This document shows, piece by piece, positions 48,074 through 59,408 of a stretch of DNA of 64,000 bases (positions are counted from its first letter, which is position 1; every line of letters begins with the position of its first letter). The stretch comes from Lithospermum erythrorhizon (lineage: Eukaryota; Streptophyta; Magnoliopsida; Boraginales; Boraginaceae), in contig JADFUC010000480.1 in NCBI GenBank assembly GCA_019722365.1, forward strand, positions 62,001-126,000. Reading direction: 5' to 3'. The notes beneath the pieces were generated by a model, which did no database searches, had not been told where the DNA came from, and was given only the letters and a program-made list of their open reading frames with translations. Both the position numbers and the translations under genes were made by a program.

Positions 48074-49405
48074 CTACTTTTTGCTTTCTTCTTTCTTGCC
48101 ATTTGCTTCTGGAGCTGGTTTTTCATTGGCACTCATAAGTGCATCAAATTTGTCTGATTTCCCTAACACAATCTCAATCTGGAAATAATGCAATAGATAA
48201 TAAAATGATTGTCAAGAAACTTTTCAGTTAAATTTGACAACAAAAACAAGATGTAATAAGCGAATGACTAACATACCCTGGCTTTCTGAACCATCCGGCC
48301 TTTGGTTTCATCCTTCATTCCAATCGTGGAGGTCGAAACTTCTGATGCAGAAAAGAAGGAAAATATGAAAAATCTGAAGTTTACTGTTTGCAATTAAAAT
48401 GTAGTCTGAAGGAAAAGTTTAAACCATGAAACTTACTTTTGTCTCTTGCAAATCCAGTGTTCTTCAGGATCTCAGATATTGTTACAACAGTTGTGATTGC
48501 TGCTATTCATGTTCAAATGAGTTGGCAAACAATAAACAAAGATTTTATATAAATATGTATGAATGCTTAATTATGATCATTTTTTATCATATGTCGATAT
48601 TTTATTACAACTCGGTATTTCTATTTTTAACGAGGACCGCAACCGCTAGTCTTAGAATATTAGAGTGCTCAATAAACCTTGGACTGAAGCAATATCCTGT
48701 AAACCACGCCAGCCAGGTAAATCACACTGGGCAAGCCCTATGTGACAAGCTCAACCAAGAAAATGTTGGTAGGAGAAATCCAACTCATGACCTCACGGTT
48801 ACAAGCTCATCTACTCTACCAACTTACCCATCCTTTGCGGGTAATACGATATTTCTGTTATTATTAGAGAATGCATGCAATTATTAATCAAAATGAAGTT
48901 TCCCAACTCTTACCCATTCCTAAGGCAGAAAGCTCAACCTCATTATGTTGTTGAATGTACCTCTGACACCAAAAAAATTTATGTAACTTGTCAAAAAAAA
49001 AATTCTGCATCAACTGGATTACAATATGAAGAAATAAGGAGAGTGAGATTCCTCACATCTATTGGTATTTGAATTATTTAGGGTTCAAACATATCACACA
49101 TTTAGGCGATTTACACAAGGTTTGAACTTCTTCTGTTTACAATTTACAATACGTTAAAAGAAAATGCGATCGACCAACATGCTAATATATGATCTAAAGA
49201 TACAATAACACAATGGATTAATTCATCATCTAGAGCGACGTCCAGAAAGACATTGAAAAGGGCATGGTTGATTAATCACCTTAGCGAGGTTGACATAGAA
49301 GAAGAGAGGTTTCTTGGTGTTGGACACCTGAATTCTATTCTTATGTTGATCAGCAGAGTTGTCAACATCAGTTTTAGAGACTGTTTCAACTGTCATATTG
49401 CTCAT
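48074..49405 (-). CDS. ALBA: Alba-family DNA/RNA-binding protein (ALBA1/2-like)
   Basis: Five short exons on the minus strand: 49405-49280, 48962-48914, 48499-48437, 48341-48277 and 48178-48074. All borders are GT-AG and all phases join, giving 135 residues. The Alba core begins near residue 24 with NRIQVSNTKKPLFFYVNL and continues through QQHNEVELSALGMA, TVVTISEILKNTGF, STSTIGMKDETKGR and KARIEIVLGKSDKFDALM. The tail is lysine-rich. Plant Alba proteins of about 130 residues bind RNA and DNA or R-loops and act in chromatin and RNA granules. The start ATG (MSNMTVETV) gives the usual short acidic N terminus. A SINE lies in the 414-bp intron 2. The gene converges on MYOB. All exons are under 130 bp, so no long reading frame reveals it. 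Confidence 0.93.
48613..48860 (-). mobile_element. tRNA-derived SINE (Au-SINE-like) in Alba intron 2
   Basis: On the minus strand the 5' part has a pol III A-box-like GGGTAAGTTGGTAGAG and a B-box-like GTCATGAGTTGGATTTC. The 3' part has TGTGATTTACCTGGCTGGCG, GGTTTACAGGATATTG and GACTAGCGGTTGCGG, wording I recognise from Au SINE elements, ending in a short T/A tail. Imperfect flanking repeats, CGGTATTTCTATTTT (about 48612) and CGATATTTCTGTTAT (about 48847), look like a target-site duplication. Polymerase III boxes are degenerate. Confidence 0.7.
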
Positions 49406-49648
49406 AAAATTGAGTTTTTTTCTCTAGAAAATTTGTTGGGATGCTTTATTATTTATTCTTCTTGATTGAAATGGTTGTGTGAAGTCAAGAAAATGTTGAT
49501 TTTTATTTCTTCTATTATGAAAACGCACCAAATGGACATGCTAGTATACTTTTTGTATATAATGAGAACCATACGCATGGAGCCTTTGATCAGGTAAGCA
49601 TAGAGGTAGTTAGAGTAAAGAGATGGTTGTTATTTGTTGAGGCATAAA
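49406..49648 (-). promoter_or_regulatory. Alba upstream region
   Basis: The 240 bp before the Alba start codon must hold its leader and core promoter. No clear TATA box was recognised. The 33-bp duplication lies at the far end. Confidence 0.3.
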
Positions 49649-49713
49649 ACAACGATAATAATGCATTGCCAATCCACTCTAACAACGATAATAATGCATT
49701 GCCAATCCACTCT
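49649..49713. repeat. 33-bp perfect tandem duplication
   Basis: ACAACGATAATAATGCATTG and the following 12 bases occur identically at 49649 and 49682, one base apart. Identity implies a recent duplication. Non-coding. Confidence 0.95.
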
Positions 49714-50299
49714 TAAGAATGTACTATATAATATTTCTTTGAAATATATGGAGGCCGTGTAACTTTTCTCTAACCAGATGGAGCATAATAATTTGCTTTC
49801 TTGGCTTTTGGCCCTACATTTACTTGTATTTTCTGCCACTTTATCAGTTCTCTAAATTGTTCGATTTTTCAGCCAAGCCTCATACTTTCTTTCATCTTCA
49901 TTAACTTAATACTATCATTTTGTCAAATTGCCGATTGAAAATACTTTTTAATAATAAAATTAATAAAATCTCATTTAAATATATGGGTAAAATAGACTTA
50001 TATTATTATATTAGCTTAGGTATATATTTTAAAAAATAATATAACATTTGAGCTTTTTTAATAATACTTGAAAAATAAATTAAAATTAAAATATCTTTAT
50101 TGTCAAAATAGGACTTATACTATAGTTACTAAACTATAATATTTTTTCGATGCCTGGCCTTACCCCTGAGTCCCCACCCTTCCTGTTTCCAACCTATATT
50201 TGTTGACACGTCACTTACCCCCTACCTCACAGCCTCGAACTAGGTCACATCTATTAACCCCTACCCCTACCCTATACTAAATCAACAACCCTCGGGGGT

Positions 50300-50800
50300 T
50301 GTTAGTCGTGCTGTTAGTCTGTGACTATAGTTCATGCACCATAGTTCGTGGGCCGTGACGCAGGATGCGGGGTCAGTAGTCTGGCGGTCGCGGCAGCCAA
50401 GGCACATTGCTAGCTCAACGACCATGGGCTCAAAAATTTATGTAGAGCTGGCAAGTGGCAGTGTGAAAGCTACACATAAATGGATTATAGTTCAAGGACT
50501 ATAGTTCAGGGGTTATGTGGATGCGAGTAGGTAACGCTAAGGCCAAAAAGAAGTGACTATGGGCTCGCGACTACGTGGGTGGTCTACAGTGATAGCGCAT
50601 ACAAAGAAGAAAACGACTATAGTTCAACTTAATTATATCAGTGACTGTAGTGGCAAGCGAGGCAGGTGGTGTTGGGCCAAAGAAGAAAAATGATCAGTAG
50701 CTTCAAAGAACTATAGCTCAAGGGCGGCAGAGGCAGTGTAAGTGCCAAAGAAGAAACGACCATAGCTATGGTATGCGGGTGGTGGGCGCAGAAGAAGAAA
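50300..50800. repeat. Degenerate minisatellite with CTATAGTTCA and CAAAGAAGAAA motifs
   Basis: GACTATAGTTCA-like motifs occur at about 50325, 50483, 50498, 50615, 50710 and 50758. CCAAAGAAGAAA-like motifs occur at about 50540, 50604, 50679, 50743 and 50790, several directly followed by a CGACTATAG-type motif. Spacing is 50-75 bp. The block is richer in G and C than its surroundings. No coding family. Confidence 0.6.
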
Positions 50801-51220
50801 AGTTTATAGCCCATTTTACTCCATGTAAACGCCCTCATATACTTTAGTTTAGCGTTAGGAAAAAATAGTCATTTTGTGCGTAAAACCGATAGATAAAAAT
50901 CTCCATTGATGTTAAAATGGAGAACGACTGTGTCCTAAAAGATAAAAGTTTCAGACTGCTCGTAAGATTGGTAAGATATAACTCAACTATAAAATATACG
51001 CATAATATAAGTGACCAAAAAGTTAAAATTAGCCTTTTTACTTACACATCGCCAAGTCCCGACTCCACGCTTCCGAACTCTTCTTTGACGGTACATTTTG
51101 AGAATTTGATCGTGACTGTCGAGATTCACAAGTCTCGCTATAGGCTCTTGAAGGCAAATTTGAGGCGAGCCGGCTATTTTGAAGCTCAAGTAGAGACTAA
51201 CTAGGTTAGGACTTTTAGTG

Positions 51221-51660
51221 TATAAATATGAGGATGTTTTTCATAGTTGTTTATTACAAGAATAGAGAGAAAACATCATAAGAAGAATATTGAGAGTTTA
51301 TTAATATTATCAAGCAGACAGAGTTTATCTGTTTGGATTAGGTTTTGATTTTAGGTTTTCGGTCTACAAGAAAATATTTAAGTGAGAGTTAGGATCTAAT
51401 TTGAAGAGAAATCTAAAGAGTTCTTGCAACAATCTTCTGGTGTCGGATTTATAAAAATCTACAAATAACAACATGACGTAATCTCGCCATCAGCGTGAAC
51501 TCATATAAAAATTCTTTGTGTGTATTTATTTCTTTTAATTCTTATAATTGTAATTAATTGCTAGGTACTGCCAGGGATTTTGGGGTTTCATCTGCTTGCC
51601 TTTTATTATGCTTAAGGTGCTTAAATTGTTTAAATAAGAATAAAATTGATTAATATAAAA
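51221..51660 (+). promoter_or_regulatory. TATA box with leader-like sequence, possible solo LTR
   Basis: GTGTATAAATATGAGG at about 51219 is a strong TATA-type sequence followed by an A-rich transcribed-looking stretch without an ORF. No gene follows within 2 kb on this strand. It could be the U3/R part of a solo LTR (about 50.9-51.6 kb), but ends and duplications were not found. Confidence 0.3.
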
Positions 51661-51825
51661 CATCACCCATATCAATTATGACATCCACGCTGAGCAAGAT
51701 CAATCATGTGAGCCGCATGCAACAATGTATCTCATTTGATATTTGATATATATGAGTACTGAGGTACTCATATAGTATGTAACTAAGAGTGAACACCTAA
51801 ATAACCTAATTGTACACCAACTCTT

Positions 51826-51850
51826 ACTCCCTCCGCTTCATATCACGCGA
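51826..51850. mobile_element. Stowaway-like terminal sequence
   Basis: TACTCCCTCCGCTTCATATCAC resembles a Stowaway/mariner terminal repeat next to TA. The partner end was not found, so this is a fragment or a chance match. Confidence 0.35.
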
Positions 51851-52039
51851 TCACTTAAATTAAAAAAATACTTTATTAATGAGTTAAGAAAGATTACAAT
51901 TATACCCTACATAATATATATAATTATTTGAGTGCTCGTGTACTAATATGTTGTCTTCCTAAGAATGCATGTGTACTTTACGATTAACCTGATACAAATT
52001 GCCATATATTTCATTGGCGTTAATCGCTAGCCTGCTCGG

Positions 52040-52775
52040 CTTTCATCGCACCGTGTTTTTCAGCTTTCTCGGTGCCGCAAGTCGGTTTTCGCTTTGTTCG
52101 GTACAAGGCAAGTCGGTTAATTGGAGTGGTTTGGTGCGGTTCGGTTTTTTTCATATAAAATATATAATTTTTAAAAATCGATATTAAATGTGCGAAAAAT
52201 ATATAAGTTTAAGGTCTTACACTTTACAATTTAAATATTCAATTTAGCATTTAAAGAACATCCAAAGCACGTTTGTTATAAATTTCATAGAGAAAGGTTC
52301 AGGTGAGATTCTTACAATTCGATGGGGGCTACTTTTGATATTTTTTATTAAACCTGGTGGTGGGACTTTACCGTATATTTGGGAAAGTGGAGACACTAGT
52401 TATTACTTACTCCTACTAATTAGTGTTCTCTAATTCATTGATGGATTATAGTCTACAACCCATAACCCATAACATATGAAGTTAATAATGGATTAATGTA
52501 TATTGGAATATTTCTAATATTCAATTTTATGTAAAGTTATATTATGTAATCAAATATACATAAAATGTACAAAATATCTAAATAATAAAATATCGGTTCG
52601 GTTAGATTTTGGGTAAAATCACAAACCACAAAAAAGATTTGGTTTTGAATTTTTTTAAACCAAATCGGTTCGGTTTTAAAAAAAATTCAACCAAATCAGT
52701 TAAAATCGGTAGGGTTCGGGTGGTTGGTTCGTTTTTTTTTTAAATTTTTTTTTTTACAATTTTCACACCCCTATG
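52040..52775. mobile_element. Non-autonomous element with GGTTCGGTTT motifs
   Basis: Variants of CGGTTCGGTTT cluster at both ends (52066-52150 and 52593-52735) around an AT-rich core. The right end reads TTTTCACACCCCTA, the style of hAT-type terminal repeats. A matching left end (TAGGGGTG) is not visible, so class is unsure. Nothing else is recognised between 52.8 and 53.3 kb. Confidence 0.35.
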
Positions 52776-53331
52776 TGTACATGAACACTCATATAATCTC
52801 TACTAAAGAGTACATGTACACTCTAAATTAACTTACATGTTCTTGCACCTATTAGTAACGATTTATTAAAATAATTAGTTGAGTAGAACTTAACTTTCAC
52901 GTTATTGTTCGAGGTAATACGAAAGATTTTCATTTAACATTCACTAGATAAGTTTAAGCAGTTTAAGCACAAAATATGCTTAAGTACCCTACACTTATAC
53001 GGGATTTTAGGTCTTAGATCATAACATAATGTACTGATTACTTACTAAGAATATTGTTATATTAACAATGAATTAAGAAAGGCAGCATACAATATTTTAG
53101 ATAGCAGGTTTTGATGGGTGACTTATCTCAGTAACTAAATTGGCTATAGTTTAAGGCATTTTGAAGGAAGCGTTAATACAGCGGTGATCTGTTGGTGAAA
53201 TCGACGAAAGGTTATTTCGGACCCTCAGCATTCGTCTTTGTTTCTAGATGGCAACTGCTACTGATCAAAATTCGCAACTACTATTGGACGCCAAAATTCC
53301 GTTTCTTCCAGAAACAAAATAAATATCAGAA

Positions 53332-56139
53332 TCACCCTCGCCGGAACTTCGGCCGCACTTCAATAACCCCAGGCCTTGCCTCATCAAAACGATATCTGAT
53401 GAAAAAGAATAACGAAAAATATGATCATTGTTTTGGGAGTGTAATCAAAGATTCTATCCTCGTTGTTCAAAAGGATCTGTATTTATGGAAACGATGTAAT
53501 CTTTATAATAACGTGAAGAAAAAGCGTTGTTAGTTGTTAGTTACCCGTTTTCAATAAGAAAGCTTCTTATAGCTGCAGGAAGTGCTGCCTGGCCTCGGCT
53601 GTGGTTGCCCTTCCCTGCCAACAAACGAATCATCATGAAAACAAAGAAATTGATAACAGTAAAACAGTTTAGTAATATTCAATATAGTTAACAGGACCAG
53701 TAAACAATCACTGTTTATAAAATACTACGGACAGTTATTTGAAATTATTTACCTGTTATAACATGTAATGTTGTTGGTTTCTGCGAAGATGATGGCACTT
53801 CTCTGCCTTTCACCCCCTCACTAAAGTTGGAAGAGTTGAGTAACGAAGATATTGGAACGCCAGATATAGAGTTTGATCTGGTGGATGAAGATGATTGATT
53901 AAATGATGTCTGAAACTCAATTTTTAGCAAATGTTCCTGCAATGCTTCAACAGCTTCGGCAGAATGAAGGCCATGCAAGTCCAGAGTCCACATATCATTT
54001 TTACTATTCCTAGTATTTAAAATTTCCTTTGCGGCCTCAGCATTTAGCCTTTCAGCAGTTTTCCACTCCTCTCGAGATTTCGAAGAATGATGTTGAGCCA
54101 ACAAGTGATCTCCTTTTAGATAGGCATCGCTGGCAGCCTTGGAATGATGTGATGCAGACCTGTCAGCACCAAGTAGTCAGTAGAATGGTAGCAAATAAGC
54201 ATATTTACGATGCAGAAAGGTGATGGAAGAAAAGTATTCTATGATATTCTTCGAATGCGAAAACTACAAAAGAGTTGGCAACAAAAGTAGTAGGCTAGGC
54301 TTTTGTATGGGCAGCTTATATGCTAGCTTCAACAAGAAAAGGCTCTAAAAAATAAAAAAATACTGTAAAAAATTTAAATCCCTCTAGAGAGGATGTGTAT
54401 TAACCCATTCAATACAAATAAGTATAAAGGTGAACCAAAAAGACAACAGTAGCCTGAAATTTTTCATCCTAAGATGCATTTCAGACTGAACAAATATGGG
54501 TATATAACTGTATAAACAGAGATTTTGAAAAGTTATTGTTTAGGAGTAGTCTCTTTATTTCAGTTCCCTCAAGGCATCTAAGAGAGTGTTTGGATACACT
54601 TATCTCATGAAGCTTATAATTAAAAATTCATCATCACCTATCATAGTTTTGAAGGAAAAACTAGAAATGATAGGAGATTGAAGAAATATATTTTTTCTCA
54701 TAACAATGACAAGAGAAATTAAAACTTCTGAAGCTCAACTTAATGCAGAAGAATCAGATGCTTGTGGAAATCTTCTTAAATCTCTATTCTCAAGGAGAAT
54801 AACTTCTTAATCTTCAGGCGACAGATATGCAAGACCCAAGCTTGCTAAAGAGATTTGCTACTACTAGTATTTTATTATATAGCAATTCTCAAAATTATGT
54901 TCCAGAAAGAAAAAAGAAACATTTTCAGTAGGTATGTAACATTTACAACTACAAAGTAGACAAAGAAAATAATCAATTTAGCAGTTGATTTCAGTTATTT
55001 CATTATTGGGAAATGTCTTATTTAATTATATTCTTCCCAACTCCTCCTTAAAGCTTGTTTTTACATTGCTCCTAAGTTATGTTATTCTTAGGAAACATCA
55101 TTTACATGTTTCTGTACTTTACCTTAATAAGTCCTCGACTTCTTAAGTATATATCAGCTTCAATACTGATATATACAAATATAAGAGAACACATGCATAT
55201 GTGTAAACAAATAGAATGTGGAAAATTTGTAATATTACACTAATATGAAATGGTAAGGATGAAAATTGTTAAAATTAGTAGATAGATCAATATTCCTGCA
55301 CAATTTTTTGGGAAGTATATCATTCAAAACAAAACTGAGGAAGTATAAGAAATCTAGAGCATTATATTAGAAGATAATTACCTCATAACCTTTAATGCAT
55401 CTCTTCGATGAACCAAATAAACATCACCCTCTTCAAATTCAGGCTCAATTGGAATTGAATAGAACCTCGCACTCATCTCATCCGTAGTCATCTTGGACAA
55501 ATCTGCACCATTGAAGAGTAACATTTCGCTGATAAAATTATCATAATCAGCTTTCTCTAAAGAACCAACTTCACAGTTTAAGACTGTATTCTTTTCATCT
55601 ACAGTCCTAGCAACATTTTCATGTTCAGTATTCCCTTCACTTGACAATTCCATCACTTTCAGCAAACTCGCGGCTTCATTAATATTATTATCAACACCAA
55701 CCAAAATGTCCTCGATCAAGCTCTTATCTGCCCAAGGATAACGATCCTTGAGCTTATCCATGGCTCCTAACACCTCCTTTCCTCTGCTAGAAATTTTAAG
55801 AATCTCATCTTCACCCTCTTGGGAACTGAAGTCCCCAACCTTAAAGTGCTTGACACAACCAGCACTATCCCCATCCTTAATCTTATCATCACCATTCTTA
55901 ATAAAAATCATGGCCGGGTAGTCATTTTTTTGTTCTACCACAGACACAAAAGGCTTCTCTAGTTGATTGTTAATCTTTGGACCACTAGAGCTTAATAATG
56001 ATGGAAAGGGCTCCGTATCAAAACCATTGGATGCTTCAAGACCTCCTCTTTTCTGCCTTTGATCAAGGTTAAAAGCTGCCCAGCCTGTCTTCTTTTTATC
56101 TCGAACCCATGACTTCGTATTGCTCACAGGAGTAGTCAT
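53332..56139 (-). CDS. CUE-DUF1771-Smr domain protein
   Basis: Four coding exons on the minus strand, 56139-55382, 54159-53753, 53614-53545 and 53395-53332, all GT-AG and in phase, give 432 residues. The N-terminal motif GWAAFNLDQRQKRG (18-32) is typical of the plant group that includes the Arabidopsis SMR-domain protein At5g58720. A CUE-like helix bundle (ubiquitin-binding fold) lies at about 126-163 (LKDRYPWADKSLIEDIL). DUF1771 follows at about 253-308 (KAASDAYLKGDHLLAQ, EEWKTAERLNAEAAKEI). The Smr domain runs from about 309 to the end, with LDLHGLH, ITGKGNHSRG and GYRFDEARPGVIEV. Smr domains are nuclease-like; the plant role is not established. Exons 3 and 4 are 70 and 64 bp. The start avoids the CT/CA microsatellite just upstream. 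Confidence 0.93.
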
Positions 56140-56173
56140 CTTTAAACCACGACCCAACACACACAGATTCACC

Positions 56174-56177
<4 letters not shown>

Positions 56178-56238
<61 letters not shown>

Positions 56239-56246
56239 CCTCTCTC
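56178..56246. repeat. Compound (CT)n(CA)n microsatellite
   Basis: About 20 CT units, then about 10 CA units, then a short CT tail, located 40-105 bp upstream of the Smr gene's start codon. On the gene's strand it reads (TG)n(AG)n within the 5' UTR. The reading frame stays open through it and would add Cys-Val and Arg-Glu repeats, which is not family-like. The site is expected to be length-polymorphic. Confidence 0.9.
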
Positions 56247-57538
56247 TAAATATATTTTCTCAATAATTAATGAATCAACTTTAGCTCCTGAATACACCCA
56301 TTCACTTCACCTCAATGATAATACTTTTACTCAGCTCAATAAAACCTGAAACCCACATAGACACAAGAACAATAAAGATACCAACAAATCCCAGATACAA
56401 AAACAGTAACAATCTGCTAGTTCAACTTTATAGTTTTGGTGCCCCTTCCCCTGAGTTTCTTTACAAATTGTATCCTTTGCTTCAAAAATTATACTTATCA
56501 TAAAAAAATTTGTTACTACATAATGTATATTAATTCCAATATTGAATACCCATTTGGCTGCACCAAATTCAAGCTATAGATGCCCTTTCCGATAGTCCTC
56601 TATTGGAGCATTTAATTGACGGAATCTTGGAACTGGCCCCTCTATTGGAGATCGTCTCAGTGCAAAAGAATCAATTTTTTGCTCTAATAAGGTAATCTAA
56701 CAATCAATTTCAGTTCAAATTATCAGTTTACGTGGCCCTTCCCCCAGAAAAATGCTACACAGCATTGTACCCTTTGCTTCAAAGATTATACATCTTATAA
56801 AACTTTTTTGATAGTTCGACCGTTCATATTAATTCAAAAATTGAGGACCCATTTTGCTGCTCATTTCCCTTAGTGCGCAAAACAATCAAATTTCTGCTTT
56901 AACAAGGTAATTTATGCAATACCAATCTGGACTTCAAATATGCTATGTAAAAAAACCTATCTACAATGGTACTATATTACTCCTTAAACGATTGTCGAGT
57001 TTGATTTTGTTCTAAATTAACAAATTATGTAGTCCTAATCGAATACATAACTTTTATTTGACTTAAAAACTATCATGGTATAGCCAAGAACACTAGAATT
57101 TGATAAATGTTACACCCTCCTTCAAAGGAAGATAGTCTAATTTGATTTCAATTATCAATATTATCAAATTATATAACTTTAATTGACACATAACTTTGAA
57201 TAGAATCAAAATTATCATTTTAGTAGTAAAATACATCAAAAATAGTCGATTCCATACATTTTTCATCAAGTACTATTTAGCATACATACATATAATTTAG
57301 TTCACCATCAAAATTAAAAAAAAAAACCAAAACCCCCCAGAAACAACAGAATTTTAAATGTGTTTAAATTTTAGAAATTGAACCATCGAAACCTAAAAAA
57401 ATAAAAATACTAGAATTTAATATATGCTATTTTCTTTATAAAAAAATTCAACCATCAACATCTATAAAAAAAAATAAAAAAAAATTGGGATTTAGGTATA
57501 ATTATTGAAACTTAAAAAAAATTAAAAAATACACAAAC

Positions 57539-57780
57539 CTGAATTATTAGGGGAAAACAAATGGGCCAAAGAGCGGAATAAGAAAAGGGAATATAGGAAA
57601 TTGATTAGAGAGCTGAGAAAGCGATGATGATGAAAGAGAGGAGAATGCTTTGAATCTGAAATCCATGAAAGATTTGTTTAATTCTTCTTCTTTGTTTCAA
57701 GGAAAACTCCAATTGTTTTTGGTTTCAGGAAGAAAGGGAGGATAATGGGAATAGGAGAGGAAGGAGGTAGTCATACGGAG
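57539..57780 (-). other. Probable non-coding first exon of the Smr gene
   Basis: On the minus strand a C/T-rich leader-like stretch runs to a consensus donor, AATTCAG|GTTTGTG, cut after 57539. A plausible acceptor, TATTCAG|GAGC, lies at 56288, upstream of the coding exon. The pair would define a leader intron of about 1.25 kb. Supported by consensus only. Confidence 0.4.
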
Positions 57781-57839
57781 TATTATTTATTGAGGGTTGG
57801 TTGGTTGGTTGGTTAGGTAACATCACATGTCATGGTTAT

Positions 57840-58117
57840 GGGAATCTTGGATTTGTGTGAAATTTAAATGAATGAAATTTATAAAATTATTTCATTTTTG
57901 CTATAAACGCTGAAATGCACAACTTAATCCACAAACGCCAAATATTAACAATGCAGAAAGTTTGGCACAAGAATACAAGTGTATTCGAATAAGACATGAA
58001 TTTCAGAATATAAATACCCTCCATTTCTACACACATACTAAAACCATGTTGGCGTTAATATATATATCATTCGAAGATTTCAGACGTCATTGAATGCATT
58101 CGACATCTCTATTTATA
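57840..58117 (+). mobile_element. Probable copia 5' LTR end (element D)
   Basis: It carries a TATA-type AATATAAATACCCTCC at about 58007, and near 58115 AACACGTTATCAAAGACG, which resembles the LTR/primer-site junction of copia elements whose gag begins MSN. The LTR start and the primer site are not firmly identified. Confidence 0.35.
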
Positions 58118-59040
58118 ACACGTTATCAAAGACGATCGCCCTATAGTGTGGCTACTATTAGGCATAATATATATCCTATCACTTTCGATATTTATTTCAT
58201 GAGCATGTTTACCCCCATATTAACCTTACTACGCTGCGATTCTATAATTAGAAATTTTATGAGTTATTATTTATGCTTTACCCCATTATGTATAACCCTA
58301 GTCACGCCAAGATTTATAACTATACCTCAATAGTAAATAACCTGCCATACGCGAGATTCTGGCAATCAGCCATGATATTTTGCGCTTTACCCCGCGATAT
58401 AACCAAATGAGTATGGCTGTAAGATTTATAACTGTACCATCATGATAATCGCCAGCTGCCGCGATTCTGGCAATGCTTATTATTTATTGTCGCTATTTGC
58501 TACCGTTATAGTAACCGCATCTCGTCAGAAACACCTATAACCAAGTAGCTTTTATTATCAAGTATTATTTTATCTTTACCGTCATAAAAAGTTAACTGTA
58601 ACCAAATGGTTACCGCGTCAAGCTTTTATTATTTTTATTTTTTTCCTTATTATAGAAAAACCGCATCCTGGCCGTCACGCTTCTCCTCGTAATAAGACGG
58701 TTATTTCGAAATGGCAGCTAAATCTCCATATCGTTGCTTATTTATTTATAATCATGGCGATAAAACAATTTACCTATATTATTATCTAATTGTGTCATCT
58801 TATTTATTTGTTATTGGCATGAATTATTTGTTTATAACAGTACGTATTATCATGTGTTCATTTATCGTATGATCACGACATGTGCATTCTAACACTACAT
58901 CATATTTTTAAATACTTAAAAATATTTTCCCATTTTCTAAATCTGTGAATGAACAAGAAAATTAATATTTTTTTTCCTATTTCAAATAAGTGTAAGTAAT
59001 AAAACGGTAACAATAACGGACACTTCTCAAAATTTCACTC

Positions 59041-59047
59041 TATAAAT
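59041..59047 (+). promoter_or_regulatory. TATA box before small membrane ORF
   Basis: CTCTATAAATACTTC is a canonical plant TATA box. It lies 123 bp upstream of the ATG at 59164 and is followed by a C/T-rich leader. It may instead belong to a copia regulatory region. Confidence 0.5.
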
Positions 59048-59163
59048 ACTTCATTCCTTCCACATTTCTAAACATCTTTCTCAAAGTATTTTATAAACAG
59101 ATTCACAATGGCAAATGTTTTCTAGTGTTTGTCACTATAATGCATTAATTCTCTTTTTTCATA

Positions 59164-59292
59164 ATGGGTTTTGTTAAAGTTGAAGAGATAGGTAAGGGAA
59201 TGACAGCATTTTTGGTAATTAGCATTTTACCATTTCTAATCTTAGCTTGGATTGTTTATTTTTGTTTCGATAGAGATTTCCATGAAGAGTGA
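59164..59292 (+). CDS. 42-residue single-pass membrane peptide, unknown
   Basis: The short frame starts with MGFVKVEEIGKG, has one hydrophobic segment of about 22 residues (AFLVISILPFLILAWIVYF, positions 15-33 and on) and ends with a charged tail (CFDRDFHEE). I do not recognise a family. Around it are a TATA box at 59041, a five-codon upstream ORF (59108-59125) and AATAAA at 59355, so the 320 bp look like a compact transcription unit. It sits in the leader of copia element D, just before gag. It could be a fortuitous ORF in an LTR or leader, or a small gene carried by the element. Function unknown. Confidence 0.35.
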   Translation: MGFVKVEEIGKGMTAFLVISILPFLILAWIVYFCFDRDFHEE

Positions 59293-59354
59293 ACATGGTA
59301 TTTGTAATTGAATAAGATTTCAATCTATGTATTGAATGCGAGAATGTAATATTG

Positions 59355-59360
59355 AATAAA
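59355..59360 (+). terminator. Possible polyadenylation signal
   Basis: AATAAA, 63 bp after the stop codon of the small membrane ORF and about 50 bp before the gag start. Single motif; weak evidence on its own. Confidence 0.35.
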
Positions 59361-59408
59361 ATGTGTCATTTTTCTATTGATTGGTGTTTTGTTTGTGATT
59401 TAGATACA

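Noticed and set aside
48700..48845. Functional tRNA gene
   Set aside because: A- and B-box-like sequences are present but no cloverleaf can be formed, and the downstream text is SINE.
48426..48887. Plus-strand open frame of 153 codons
   Set aside because: It lies antisense to Alba exon 3 and intron 2 and mainly reads through the SINE.
56140..56238. N-terminal extension of the Smr protein rich in Cys-Val and Arg-Glu repeats
   Set aside because: It is only the translation of the (CA)n(CT)n microsatellite. The family N terminus starts shortly before GWAAF, so the ATG at 56139 is preferred.
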